From contig CDRNVI010000040.1 in NCBI GenBank assembly GCA_977017575.1, positions 496,001 to 560,000 on the forward strand: DNA of 64,000 nucleotides, in the 5' to 3' direction. Made by a program: the position numbers and the translations under genes. Below are positions 29,223-38,986 of this stretch, piece after piece (positions within the stretch are counted from its first letter, which is position 1; each line of letters starts with the position of its first letter). This stretch comes from Paramoeba atlantica. Lineage: Eukaryota > Discosea. The notes below the pieces were generated by a model. It was not told the origin of the DNA. It did no database searches and worked only from the letters and a program-made list of their open reading frames with translations.

Positions 29223-29684
29223 TGGCAAACAAGAATTTTTCTTCCATTTTTCACTTCTATAGGAAACATAATAATAGTGCAGAAGTGTAATTCAATTACA
29301 GTAATTGTTTAAATGAGTACCGTACTACATGTAGTAGTACGTAGTAGTTGTACGTAGTACAACGGGGTAGGTCCATTATGCCTCACCGTTTAAAATGCAC
29401 GTTTTCGCTTTGTGACTTTATTAGGTGGGTAAATTCTTTTTTCCCCTGACGAGCCAAAAAAGCACCGAAAATTGGAGCATGTGGCTCCTACGTACAGTAC
29501 GCTTCTGCATATTGTTGAAGCATTATGCTTAAAGCACTGTATTTGAAAATGTTACTTTTTTTAAACACCATTTAAATGCTATTTTTCTATGCATTGAAGT
29601 AGTGTATTCGTTACCTGTAGGCATGCATGTAAACTTATGAATTTTAAGACTGGACTCGAATAAAAAAGGAGTACTCGAATCATA
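29223..29684. other. Intergenic with palindromic GTAC/GTAG words
   Basis: Near 29315-29365 the sequence alternates GTACTACATGTAGTAGTACG and GTAGTTGTACGTAGTACAAC, which can form overlapping hairpins. No gene recognised. Confidence 0.45.
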
Positions 29685-31829
29685 ATGCAAGCGCAAATGG
29701 ATGTCCTGAAAAATGTTGAATTCGAAGACATCGATGTTAGCAACACACGAATATTGTCCGATACATATCTGAGTGCCGCTCTTGCACGCGTGTTTTGGAA
29801 CAGGGTACCGAATCGATCGCAGTATCTGCACGATGCTTTAGATTCTACACGTCCGCTAATAGATTCGGGGGAGCATTGCAGCATTCAACAATGTATATTG
29901 AAAGCTATTTGCTTCCCCAAGGGATCATTCCTTCCTACGAGAACTATTATGGAATGTCCAAAAAAAGTTAAGTTATCGTTTGAAAAGGTGTATCAACAAG
30001 GTGCAGCAAAAACTAATGCCATTTTACAATGGATGCTACAAGTGTGTAACACGGGGTCTTCTAATACCGTAAAGATGGATCTTCGGGACAGAAAAATGGA
30101 AGCTAAACAACCGATGAAACAGAGAAAGTCTCAACCAGGAACACGTATCCCTGAAAGATCTGATAAAAATGTTCCTAGTGATACCGACACTCCCAATCAA
30201 TCTGTTCTTAATGTCCTTCAGCGAATAGGCCTCATATCGGATGAAACTAGAGATTCCGACAATCATGCAAATGTTTGGCGCGTCACCTCGGATGGTCTGC
30301 AATTTTGTCTTTCCTCTTCGATACAGCAAACTTTTCTTCTTTTTCGCGGGTGTGTATGTTACGTGTTGCAGGAAATGTGGTCGTTTTTGCTACCTCCACA
30401 TCTTCTTGTGAAAGAAAGAAAATCGGATCGAGCAACAATCTCTCTCTTTTTACATTCCCTTTCAAATAACGAACTCTCCACGAGACCTCTTCCAATATCC
30501 TCTCCAGAAGAACTCATAGGAAATCTTATCGAAGATCGTTTACTTAAGTTTTCACTTCTGTTGCTGGAGCATCGCACTGGAATCTTATACATGTATCCTA
30601 AGAGCTTCAATAATCTAGTCGCGTTTCTTACTCCGAAACTTACTGGTGTGGGGAGAAATGCCGTACTATCATTGCTCGAGTCCATGATAGCAACTTGGCC
30701 TTCCGGACCAGAAGGTAAACTATTGGACATGCTAGCGACTGTGGGTCTCATCTTCAAAGGGATGGCGCAAGATAAAAATCGAAAGCAAGATCAAGTGCAT
30801 ATGACATCTTACTACGCTGTACATCCCTCAATTTGTCAGGAAGGGTTGCGGTCGAAATTCTCCGGTGCGTACTCGCACTTCAACGTTCAAAATCTCTTCA
30901 GTGCGTCAAACTCAACCAACGACAGCCTATTTCGTTGCATGAGAAATCTAAAGAGGTTTGCATTGAACACAAGATTTGAGTCACCACATTCGCAACCTTG
31001 TCAGCATGCTCTTGAAGTCATTGTAGAAACGAATTTTCGCGTTTACGCCTACTGTCACGCAGTTTCCGGTGACGATGCGACCAAAGAGCCATCTTCCATT
31101 CTCTTGCACAAGTGTCTCATATCACAGTTTGCAAACATTGTGACCAGCATCCGACGTGGTGATAATTTGGGGTCCAGCGCAACTCGTGATGTAAGTGAAA
31201 GCTCAGATAGGGTGACATGGATAACAGTACTTGTCATCGCACAGATTACATACGAAAGTGTTATGCAAGCTTATCGCAACGGCATTACAGCAACTCAAAT
31301 CGTTGATTTTATTGAGAGGAACAAACACCTTGAGGCACTTTGTTCCGCATTGGGAAGGGAAGGCGCTAGCCATGTTATCATGATGCATAAAGGGAAATAT
31401 GGAAGAGGTGGTGTGAACTGGAGAGAATCAGAACACGCTCTTCCTTCTCCTATTCCTGATTCTGTACGAGAACAATTATATCAGTGGGAATCCGAGGCGA
31501 GACGTCTAAGTTTTTGTCTTTCCATAGAGGAAGTCCAACGCGAATCGCAGGCCTTGGGAAGCGGCGATCCAGGAGGAGAAATGGATCAGCCTTACTATGA
31601 CACTGGATCTGCCAACAATGATTCGAGGTATTGGATTCCGATTGGTGGGGGTATGGCCGGATGGCGACGTTTGGGGTTCGCTGATTTCAAAAAAGCTTTG
31701 GCACATTTACATATTCCTCTCAAAACGTGTTTTGAATTTGACTCCAAAGAAGAAATGGTAGATTATTTAAGGACTATCGATGAGAAACAAACTCCCATAT
31801 GCGTTCGAGACAAATTTTTCGTCGCATGA
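29685..31829 (+). CDS. TFB2: TFIIH core subunit p52 (TFB2)
   Basis: Holds and activates the XPB helicase in TFIIH for transcription and nucleotide excision repair in the nucleus. The 714-residue protein has the family order: an N-terminal winged-helix region with an insert, VLQRIGLISDE (family motif L-x-x-L-G-L), the hydrophobic FLLFRGCVCYVLQEMW block, then NGITATQIVDFIERN. PIPDSVREQLYQWESEARRL corresponds to the conserved L-P-x-x-V-x-D-Q-I-x-x-W-E-x-E-R of p52. The C-terminus may contain the TFB5-binding domain. It is longer than the usual ~460 residues because of low-complexity inserts near residues 130-180 and 600-640. TFIIH p34 lies 11 kb downstream. Confidence 0.75.
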   Translation: MQAQMDVLKNVEFEDIDVSNTRILSDTYLSAALARVFWNRVPNRSQYLHDALDSTRPLIDSGEHCSIQQCILKAICFPKGSFLPTRTIMECPKKVKLSFEKVYQQGAAKTNAILQWMLQVCNTGSSNTVKMDLRDRKMEAKQPMKQRKSQPGTRIPERSDKNVPSDTDTPNQSVLNVLQRIGLISDETRDSDNHANVWRVTSDGLQFCLSSSIQQTFLLFRGCVCYVLQEMWSFLLPPHLLVKERKSDRATISLFLHSLSNNELSTRPLPISSPEELIGNLIEDRLLKFSLLLLEHRTGILYMYPKSFNNLVAFLTPKLTGVGRNAVLSLLESMIATWPSGPEGKLLDMLATVGLIFKGMAQDKNRKQDQVHMTSYYAVHPSICQEGLRSKFSGAYSHFNVQNLFSASNSTNDSLFRCMRNLKRFALNTRFESPHSQPCQHALEVIVETNFRVYAYCHAVSGDDATKEPSSILLHKCLISQFANIVTSIRRGDNLGSSATRDVSESSDRVTWITVLVIAQITYESVMQAYRNGITATQIVDFIERNKHLEALCSALGREGASHVIMMHKGKYGRGGVNWRESEHALPSPIPDSVREQLYQWESEARRLSFCLSIEEVQRESQALGSGDPGGEMDQPYYDTGSANNDSRYWIPIGGGMAGWRRLGFADFKKALAHLHIPLKTCFEFDSKEEMVDYLRTIDEKQTPICVRDKFFVA

Positions 31830-32004
31830 CTCCTTTTTTATTGTCAGCAGCATTTGCTTGGTTATGACATTGATGTACCTACTTCAGGGGTATCAAATAT
31901 GGTACAAATTTTTATGTATAATTTATTGTATAATTATCTTTGCTCAGCAATTCCATTCCGATGTTTTATAGCTTTTAAATTCAAACATGTAAAACAGTTC
32001 CTTT

Positions 32005-32619
32005 ATGCATCCATATAGACAGGAATTCATGAATTTAGCAATGCGACAGGCACAGAATGCTCTACAGCATGGAGAAATGGCTGTGGGCTGCGTCTTGGTT
32101 TTACATAATAGGACGGTGATTGCTGCAACTCACAACGAAACGAATGCAACTCGAAACGCCTTAGAACATGCGGAAATAGTAGCAATGAAATTGGTACTGG
32201 AAGATCGTGCGACAGAAAGTAGTTTACTCACGAATGAAAACGAAAGGCCGAAGACACATTCGTCGTGTCCAAGGGATTCCACTTTGCTTCCCCTAAAGGA
32301 TCTATCAAACTGTGTGTTGTACGTGACTGTTGAGCCTTGCATCATGTGCGCAGCGGCTCTTCGTCTTTCCAATATTGCATGCGTATATTACGGGTGTAAT
32401 AATGATCGTTTTGGTGGAAATGGTACTGTCCTATCATTGCACCGAGATCCAACTTTCTTCCCTTTAGGCGGGGGTGATACGTGTCCTGTGTATCCCAGTC
32501 AAAAAGTTGGTGGTGACATTGAGCATCAAAGTATCTCTCTTATGCGCGAGTTCTATTCTGGAGAAAATCCTCATGCACCCTCGGAAATAAGAAAATCAAA
32601 ACGAAATAAGTATCCCTAA
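32005..32619 (+). CDS. ADAT2: tRNA adenosine deaminase catalytic subunit
   Basis: Makes inosine at the wobble position 34 of tRNAs, with ADAT3 as partner. The 204-residue protein has the zinc deaminase motifs H55-A-E57 and P111-C112-x-x-C115, all intact. The block YGCNNDRFGGNGTVLSLH is diagnostic for ADAT2 over other deaminases. A ~35-residue polar insert separates the two zinc motifs. The tail is basic (RKSKRNKYP), which may bind tRNA. In trypanosomatids ADAT2/ADAT3 also deaminates cytosine. Confidence 0.92.
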   Translation: MHPYRQEFMNLAMRQAQNALQHGEMAVGCVLVLHNRTVIAATHNETNATRNALEHAEIVAMKLVLEDRATESSLLTNENERPKTHSSCPRDSTLLPLKDLSNCVLYVTVEPCIMCAAALRLSNIACVYYGCNNDRFGGNGTVLSLHRDPTFFPLGGGDTCPVYPSQKVGGDIEHQSISLMREFYSGENPHAPSEIRKSKRNKYP

Positions 32620-32650
32620 TTATCAGTACAGGTGAAGCGCCACTTTAATT

Positions 32651-32782
32651 GAGAGGGGAGGCAACCGCCAATGCTGCCGTATTCTGCCATATTCTGCCGA
32701 ATTTTTTTTTGCCGTTCATCTTTGAATTCTGCAATATTCTGCCAATCACCACAGACGCGTTGCCCCACCCCCCTCTGAGGCA
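32651..32782. mobile_element. R2, 132-bp MITE-like element
   Basis: Flanked by the 9-bp direct repeat ACTTTAATT (32642-32650 and 32783-32791), which looks like a target-site duplication. Imperfect inverted ends: GAGAGGGGAGGCAACC against the complement of a C-rich end GCCCCACCCCCCTCTGAGG. The body has CCGTATTCTGCCATATTCTG and ATTCTGCAATATTCTGCC. Fragments occur near 23451 and 25007. It sits between ADAT2 and UBC12. Confidence 0.65.
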
Positions 32783-32925
32783 ACTTTAATTAAGACAATA
32801 ATTAATTTTAGAATTCGATCTGCCTTAATTACTTTTATCCTTAATAACCGCTTCACCGGTACATACATCTCCCTCTGCTTCACCGGTGTATATCTACACC
32901 TGTATATGCTAACTACAGTCCTAGA

Positions 32926-33435
32926 ATGAATGTAAATTTACCGGGTCACGCACTGGAGGGGGCCGATCTCCGCCTCCAGAAAGATATCTGCGAATTCGAC
33001 GTCGATAAAGTTACCTTGGCATACGACCCGTCGAAAGGAAGAGTTCTGCATCTCACTGTTTGTCCTGCGGAAGGAGCGTATGAGGGTGGTCGTTTTGTTT
33101 TCTGTCTTGAGTTTTCTTCGGGGTATCCTCTGGAGCCCCCGAAATGCCATTACATTGGGCCAACATTATTTCATCCGAATATCAATGAAACAGGCTCCGT
33201 CTGTCTGAACATTCTTCGACTGGACTGGAGGCCCGTGTTCACGCTTAATCATATCGCTCGAGGACTGTACCTTCTTTTTCTTGAGCCTTCTTCAGATGAA
33301 CCGCTATTCGGGTTGTCTAGTAAAGCCGCGGAGCTCATGAGAACGAACTATGATGAATTTGTTTATCGGGCAACAGAAAGTACAAAATATTCAAGAGAAA
33401 TCTCTGATCTCATGAAGTCATTGATTGGTAAATGA
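32926..33435 (+). CDS. UBC12: NEDD8-conjugating E2 enzyme UBC12
   Basis: Transfers NEDD8 to cullins. The 169-residue protein is a plain E2 core: YPLEPPKCHYIG, HPNI (83-86), the active-site C93 in GSVCLNILRLDWRP, then FTLNHIARGLYLLFLEPSSDEPL, the best UBC12 signature. The N-terminal extension that docks on the NEDD8 E1 in animals (the MIKL peptide) is missing, so E1 recruitment probably differs. There is one small anomaly: the usual I-L-R-E-D-W is I-L-R-L-D-W. Confidence 0.88.
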   Translation: MNVNLPGHALEGADLRLQKDICEFDVDKVTLAYDPSKGRVLHLTVCPAEGAYEGGRFVFCLEFSSGYPLEPPKCHYIGPTLFHPNINETGSVCLNILRLDWRPVFTLNHIARGLYLLFLEPSSDEPLFGLSSKAAELMRTNYDEFVYRATESTKYSREISDLMKSLIGK

Positions 33436-33678
33436 ATTAACTCTTATCCTTTCATGGTAAGACAATTTATGAAGGCAAGTTGTAGACGTGTGACATAGCT
33501 TCCAATCTCCTATTTTCCAAGTTGGCCAAGTTTTTGCAGGTATCACCCCTCTTATTTTCAGTCTAGCCTTGCATTTATCTCAAAGATTCTGACACATTTC
33601 TTGGCAAAATTTTCATGACACTATTCTTACAACATCATATAGATATCTTGTATTTCTTTTCTTTCGCTAAACTCTCAT

Positions 33679-34323
33679 ATGAGAATTGAAAAGTGTAACT
33701 ACTGCGGATGCCCAGTGTATCCTGGACACGGACAAATGTTTGTTCGTAACGACTGCAAAATTATTCGGTTCTGTCGGGCTAAGTGTAAAAAGAACTTTGG
33801 GTTGAAGAGAAACCCAATGCGCGTTCGATGGACGAAGACATACCGACGGGCGACAAATAAAGAGTTGACATTTGACAAGTCCTTGGAGTTTGAAAGAAAG
33901 AAAAATGTTCCGGTACGCTATGACAGAGAGCTAACAGAAACAACTATCCGCACAATGCGTAACGTTGCTGAAACCAAAGCGCGTCGAGCAGAGAGATTTT
34001 GGAAAAAGCGCATGGAGGCCAAGGAAGAGACAGAAGAAAAACAAGATTTGTTGGACCTCCGACGTAACATCGACATGGTTGAAGATCCCGTCCTTAAGGC
34101 ACACGCAAGCAAAACTCTTAAAAATAGTACCACGAAAGCTGACCGAACAAAGATTTCTGAAACTTCTCACGACTCTTCTATGATGATCGACGGTACTCCA
34201 GAGGTTCAGACCAATTTCAACACACAAAAATCAGAGAAAAAACAATTGAGAGGCACTAAACACCTTACGAAAGCCAAAACTCTGCGGCGTACAACAGAGA
34301 AAATTTCTTTAAATGCAAATTAA
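33679..34323 (+). CDS. RLP24: Ribosome biogenesis protein RLP24 (eL24-like)
   Basis: Pre-60S assembly factor, nucleolar to cytoplasmic, exchanged for eL24 by the Afg2/Drg1 ATPase. The N-terminal zinc ribbon has C7-x-x-C10 (CNYCGCPVYPGHGQMFVRND) and FCRAKCKKNF. The line continues KRNPMRVRWTKTYRRATNKEL, typical of RLP24. The long Lys/Arg-rich C-terminal tail (214 residues in total) distinguishes it from the ribosomal protein eL24. All four zinc Cys are present. Confidence 0.93.
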   Translation: MRIEKCNYCGCPVYPGHGQMFVRNDCKIIRFCRAKCKKNFGLKRNPMRVRWTKTYRRATNKELTFDKSLEFERKKNVPVRYDRELTETTIRTMRNVAETKARRAERFWKKRMEAKEETEEKQDLLDLRRNIDMVEDPVLKAHASKTLKNSTTKADRTKISETSHDSSMMIDGTPEVQTNFNTQKSEKKQLRGTKHLTKAKTLRRTTEKISLNAN

Positions 34324-34679
34324 AAACAGAGTGAAACATTGAAAGCAAAATATGTAAGTCTCAATTTGACTTGTTTAAAATCAGCCGGTAAGAATGCGTT
34401 AAATTGATAATCTTTTATAATGTAGTACTATACTAGTAGGTTACCTACTATTTTGCCTAACTTTACTTTTTCTGGCTCGTAAGTACGTACATGGGACCAA
34501 TATTATAACACACAATGTGCTAGTCACGACAAAGAAGTCTATTGCAAACACAATATTTGTACCATGTTTGAATTCTTTTTCTATTACTTATAAGTAGGTA
34601 TTACCTATGAATAAGTAATATTACTTTAAAAAATGAACGTGAAAATATTGTTTGGCATGTCCAACACAGAATTTGTTCA
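34324..34679. other. Intergenic, nothing recognised
   Basis: A/T-rich, with scattered short words such as AGTAGGTTACCTACT and AAGTAGGTATTACCT that are weakly palindromic. No gene. Confidence 0.5.
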
Positions 34680-36431
34680 ATGAAGAAATCCACAGAGGTC
34701 CTTGCATCAAAATGCTTGCCGTCGAGGATTGAAGTGAGGCCTTCCCGCACTTGGAGATTTCATATCCTCTTCGCAATAACAAGTCTTCTCTTCTTGGTGT
34801 TTCTGTTACGCTTTTGTCATCATCATTCGGACTACAATGAGCTATTACTAGGGCAGTCGGTTGTTTGGCTCGTAACAACGTTTGTCTTACAATGGTATCT
34901 TGCAGCCTTATTTAAGTCTTTACACCTTTATCTAACATGGTGCCTCATTCACCGATCTGATGAGGCTCCGTCTTTGACTTTTAGGGATAGTTGGAAGCAC
35001 AGTCTCCAATGTCTTATCTCAGCGGATGCCTCAACTGTGGATGCATTTTTGGCGGGGAGCGAACTGAGCACTATGCTAATATTATTTTACATTTGCGACA
35101 GAACGCCTTTGCTTGCACATGCACCTCGTCAGTTTGATGCTCAATCACTTTATGGGGCATGGCTCTTAATTGCGATATTCGCATTGTGTACAATAAGAAA
35201 AATACCTCAAAGAGTGAGCCGTCGGAAACCCTACATGCACGGCGAATCAATAGACGACTTAATGGAAGTAAATGATGTTTCATCATACCACATACCTCCA
35301 CTACCCAGACATCAAACTGAGGAGTGGAAAGGATTGATGCAGCTTATGTTTCTTCTATATCATTATTACAATGCAACTCAAACTTACAGTCTTATCCGGC
35401 TTTGTATTGCAGGATATGTTTGGCTAACAGGTTTTGGGAACTTCAGCTATTACTACGTCAAACAAGATTTTTCGGGACGTCGAGTAGCCCGCATGTTATG
35501 GCGTTTAAACTTCCTTGCAGTGTGTACCTGTCTCATGATGGGCAACCAGTTCATGCTGTACTACATCTGCATGCTTCACCTAGTTTTTACACTATTTGTC
35601 TTCGCTACTGTGGCGATTCTTCCGTCGATTAATACTTCTACAAAAGGTATGACCAGGAAATTTCTTCTTGTTAGCCTTTTTACCGCACTTATTTGGGAAA
35701 GCTCTCGGTCTGTTTTCGAAATTATTTGGACTCCATTATGGCCCTTCGTGATATATGACCGTTCAGCTCCCCAGCAAAACTTGGCGCACCGTATGTACGA
35801 ATGGTATTTTCGCTCGAAACTTGATCACTGGATTTGGATTTTAGGGATGATCACCGCATTCGCTCTTCCATATCTAGACGATGCTTTAAAGCACTTGGAC
35901 AGTTCCGCACGCTCGCGCCAAACAAAAATAAAAAGCTTCGCTGCTGTAACAGTCTTTGCTCTCCTTTTTTCGTGGTATGTTTTTCTTTTTCCTTTGGATA
36001 AATATTCATACAATGTTCTACATCCCTACACTTCATGGTGGCCGCTGCTTGCTTACGTCACGGGACGCAACCTCTTTCAGGTCTTTCGTATGCATTATGT
36101 TTCCGGTCTGTCATGGTTTGGGCGCATCACCCTCGAGACCTACATCTGTCAATTTCACATATGGATGGGAACCTCAGAGCCCAATGGAAATCCGAAAACT
36201 GTACTACAACTTCTTCCTCGACAGCACAGTGGGCTGAATTTCCTACTCTGCTCTACTCTATTTATTTTTCTTGCCTTTCGTGCTGCCCATATCACGAACG
36301 TAATTAAAATGTGGGCAATACCAGAAGTTGATACGACAGCACGCACAAAATTTTTGCTAAGATGGATCCCCATCATTTTTCTCTCCCTTTATGTCTTAAG
36401 TTGGCTTATGCGAACTCTTGCATTAGGGTAA
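34680..36431 (+). CDS. CASD1: Cas1p/RWA-type multi-pass O-acetyltransferase
   Basis: A 583-residue polytopic protein with 10-12 hydrophobic segments. Family motifs of the Cas1p 10-TM acyltransferase domain are visible: LMFLLYHYYNATQTYSLIRL, then YVWLTGFGNFSYYYVKQDF, RMLWRLNFLAV, LDHWIWILGM and LETYICQFHIWM. Members acetylate sialic acid, capsule or cell-wall glycans in the Golgi. The N-terminal SGNH esterase-like domain of animal CASD1 is absent, so this is the plant RWA-like form, which may need a separate partner. Substrate unknown; GMD at 6.8 kb is another glycan gene in the window. Confidence 0.88.
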   Translation: MKKSTEVLASKCLPSRIEVRPSRTWRFHILFAITSLLFLVFLLRFCHHHSDYNELLLGQSVVWLVTTFVLQWYLAALFKSLHLYLTWCLIHRSDEAPSLTFRDSWKHSLQCLISADASTVDAFLAGSELSTMLILFYICDRTPLLAHAPRQFDAQSLYGAWLLIAIFALCTIRKIPQRVSRRKPYMHGESIDDLMEVNDVSSYHIPPLPRHQTEEWKGLMQLMFLLYHYYNATQTYSLIRLCIAGYVWLTGFGNFSYYYVKQDFSGRRVARMLWRLNFLAVCTCLMMGNQFMLYYICMLHLVFTLFVFATVAILPSINTSTKGMTRKFLLVSLFTALIWESSRSVFEIIWTPLWPFVIYDRSAPQQNLAHRMYEWYFRSKLDHWIWILGMITAFALPYLDDALKHLDSSARSRQTKIKSFAAVTVFALLFSWYVFLFPLDKYSYNVLHPYTSWWPLLAYVTGRNLFQVFRMHYVSGLSWFGRITLETYICQFHIWMGTSEPNGNPKTVLQLLPRQHSGLNFLLCSTLFIFLAFRAAHITNVIKMWAIPEVDTTARTKFLLRWIPIIFLSLYVLSWLMRTLALG

Positions 36432-36668
36432 AACTGTATTCCGTTGTATTTGCAACGCCTAAAATTAGTTCTTTAAAGATTTTCAAATCTTTATACATGG
36501 GTGACCAATAGAGTACACTAAAGTATAAGCACCAAAAAATCTGTAACCAAGAAAAATATCAAGCAAAAACTTCCCAGCAAGCATCACTCTACACAACAAC
36601 AAAAACAAAAAACAAAAAACAAAAAAAAAATTACTCGTCCTTACGAAACCTTCCCTACCCCCTCCCCC

Positions 36669-37895
36669 ATGCCCCTCTCCCCTCTCCACCCCCCTCCTCT
36701 CCTCCCCTCCCCCTTCCACGCCCCCCGACGCTTCCTCCACCTCTACGAGGGGGTCGCCAAGCGACTCCTCTCCCCCGTCGCCGCGGTCCAGAACGGGTTC
36801 GTGTGCCCCACGGTGGCCCACGCGGCCCGGGCCGGGGCGCGTCTCCCCGCGGGCCGTGCCGTCGTCAAGGCCCACGTGCTGGCCGGGGGCCGCGGCAAGG
36901 GGGTGTTCACCCACGGGCTCAAAGGGGGGGTCCACCTGTGTGCCTCGCGGGACCAGGTCGCGGGGGTCGCGAAAGCGATGCTGGGCCACACCCTGGTGAC
37001 GAGCCAGACCGGGCCGGGGGGGTGTGTGGTGCGGGAGGTTTTCGTGGCGGAGTGCTTGGAGTATGAAAGGGAGTACTATGTGGCGATTACCCTGGAGGCG
37101 TCCGCAGGGGGGGCGGTGCTGTTGGTGTCGGCGGCGGGTGGGGTGGAGGTGGAGAAGGGGTGTCCGGGGGAGGTGGTGAGGGTGGGGATTGCGTACGACA
37201 CGGGGTTGAGTTTGGAAAAGGCTCAGGAGGTGGCGCAGAAATTAGGCATGAAATCACAGGCGGCGCAGTTTTTTGTGGATCTTTATGAATTCAGCAGGTC
37301 TAATGATGCGCTGTTGGTGGAAATTAACCCTTTTGTGGAGCTGTCTGGGGGGAGAGGGTACGCCTGTGTGGATGCCAAGATTACTATAGACGATAACGCC
37401 CTTTTTCGTCACAAAGCTCTTAGCGAAGAATGGTGCCGAGAAGTTCTTGATCCTCGAGAGGCAGAGGCTCGCAAATGGAATATTAATTATATTGGTCTTG
37501 ACGGAGATGTCGGCTGTCTTGTCAATGGCGCAGGATTGGCGATGGCAACAATGGACACCATTCACCTTTTCGGTGGAACCCCTGCTAATTTTCTTGATAT
37601 TGGTGGATCTGCTGACGCAGAGCAGGTTAACGCGGCGCTTCAATTAATTCAAAAAGATCCTCGCGTTAAAGTTATTCTCATTAATATTTTTGGGGGGATT
37701 ATGAAATGTGACACAATTGCGCAAGGCGTCGTGCAGGCGTGTAAGGCCGTCACCCCTCGTGTGCCTCTTGTGGTCAGGCTCTCAGGCACCAATCAAGATC
37801 TGGGCATACAAATTTTGGCCGAAAGTGGCTTGAAAATTGAATCAGCCACCGACTTGTCTGACGCAGCCGAAAAAACTATGAAATTCTTGAAATAG
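36669..37895 (+). CDS. SUCLA2: Succinyl-CoA ligase (ADP-forming) beta subunit
   Basis: Citric-acid-cycle enzyme of the mitochondrial matrix, making ATP from succinyl-CoA with the alpha subunit. The 408 residues show a Pro/Arg-rich N-terminus (import signal), the ATP-grasp features VVKAHVLAGGRGKG, EREYYVAITLE, ALLVEINPFVE and DAKITIDDNA. Then comes the ligase domain LVNGAGLAMATMDTIHLFGG, NFLDIGG, INIFGGIMKCD and RLSGTN. The first ~570 bp are very GC-rich (C-ending, then G-ending codons), and from about 37230 onward composition drops to that of the neighbours, so the switch falls within the ATP-grasp domain. Confidence 0.94.
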   Translation: MPLSPLHPPPLLPSPFHAPRRFLHLYEGVAKRLLSPVAAVQNGFVCPTVAHAARAGARLPAGRAVVKAHVLAGGRGKGVFTHGLKGGVHLCASRDQVAGVAKAMLGHTLVTSQTGPGGCVVREVFVAECLEYEREYYVAITLEASAGGAVLLVSAAGGVEVEKGCPGEVVRVGIAYDTGLSLEKAQEVAQKLGMKSQAAQFFVDLYEFSRSNDALLVEINPFVELSGGRGYACVDAKITIDDNALFRHKALSEEWCREVLDPREAEARKWNINYIGLDGDVGCLVNGAGLAMATMDTIHLFGGTPANFLDIGGSADAEQVNAALQLIQKDPRVKVILINIFGGIMKCDTIAQGVVQACKAVTPRVPLVVRLSGTNQDLGIQILAESGLKIESATDLSDAAEKTMKFLK

Positions 37896-38084
37896 TGTTT
37901 GTATACGAATTTATGAGCGGTTTTCATTATGCCTATCCTTGACTCCGTACTTTGCTTCGGAGTTTGTATTCTCCTACTATAGAATTGAAAACGTTTGTAT
38001 TCTCCTACTAGAATTGAAAACGGCCTTTTGTCGACAAATTTCAATTTTGCACTACAGTAATATTTCTTTATGTTACTGTAATAA

Positions 38085-38309
38085 ATGTCGGAGAGCACAC
38101 CCGATTTTGAACGGCATCTAAGGAGTTGCATGAGCACGCTGTTAGATGAGACAAAATCCAAATTTGATACTATTGCTTCTCGAGTTACAGCTAAGGTAGA
38201 TGAGATTGGCATTGTTTTAAATAAGTTAGAGAATCAATTGGAGTCATCTCTCATGAGCTTAGTGGATCCACCTGACAGCGAATGCAATAAACCTTCGCCG
38301 GCGAAGTAG
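38085..38309 (+). CDS. HSBP1: HSBP1-like short coiled-coil protein
   Basis: Only 74 residues, ATG 38085. The heptad pattern LLDETKSKFDTIASRVTAKV followed by DEIGIVLNKLENQLESSL aligns with heat-shock-factor-binding protein 1 (LLxxMQxKFQTMSDxIIxRID, DMSxRIDDLExNIxDL). HSBP1 forms trimers or hexamers; it was described as a regulator of HSF1 and is a chaperone for assembly of the WASH complex. Ends in a short acidic/Pro tail. Small size limits certainty. Confidence 0.65.
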   Translation: MSESTPDFERHLRSCMSTLLDETKSKFDTIASRVTAKVDEIGIVLNKLENQLESSLMSLVDPPDSECNKPSPAK

Positions 38310-38986
38310 TGTTGTTTTGATTGCAATACTTGACATGAAAATTATTAAAGAAAATCCTACTTTACAGTAGCATTTATTTCTAAGCAGCGTGGTGACAGGA
38401 TTTTAAAAAGCACACAGCTCGAAAATGTACGCATAGAAAAAAAAGGTACATATCCCTACCACTCCCTTTACTTTTGTCTTCTAAGCACGCCTGAAATGTG
38501 GTTCGAAAAGATTAAATGTGGTTTGAAAAAAGAAATATGGATTTCTTGCCTTTCCTTGAAATGAATTTCACCTGACTTTTGCTGTCGATTTCTTATGACT
38601 TAGTATTTTCGGCTTGTGTTATTCTTTAGTCAAAAATAATGGGATTATCCGTGATGCCGGATAAAGAATAGCGAATTTAATAACAATAATTTAGTCAAAC
38701 TTAATATCACTAAACTGTACTGTGAAACACACAAGATTTCGTATTTTCCCCAAATTTAAAAAGGGACTGAAATGAGAATCAGGAACACGAAAACAAGGCT
38801 TTTATTCGCGGCCCTTACAATGCAAACTTACGAACTGTATCGGGTCCTTTTACTCCATCGATGGAATAGGTCCTGTTTCTATGATTCATAAACTTTCGGA
38901 TGACAATCAGCTTCTTAGAAGCAATATTGATCAACACTGTCAAGTTGCATAAAATAGAAGTATCGCGCACAAGGGAAACTAGGTGA
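38310..38986. other. Intergenic, with an antisense open stretch
   Basis: A/T-rich. A direct pair AAATGTGGTTCGAAAA / AAATGTGGTTTGAAAA lies at about 38494-38530. On the minus strand a frame ending at TAA 38815-38817 is open back past 39060 (see findings). No plus-strand gene. Confidence 0.5.
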
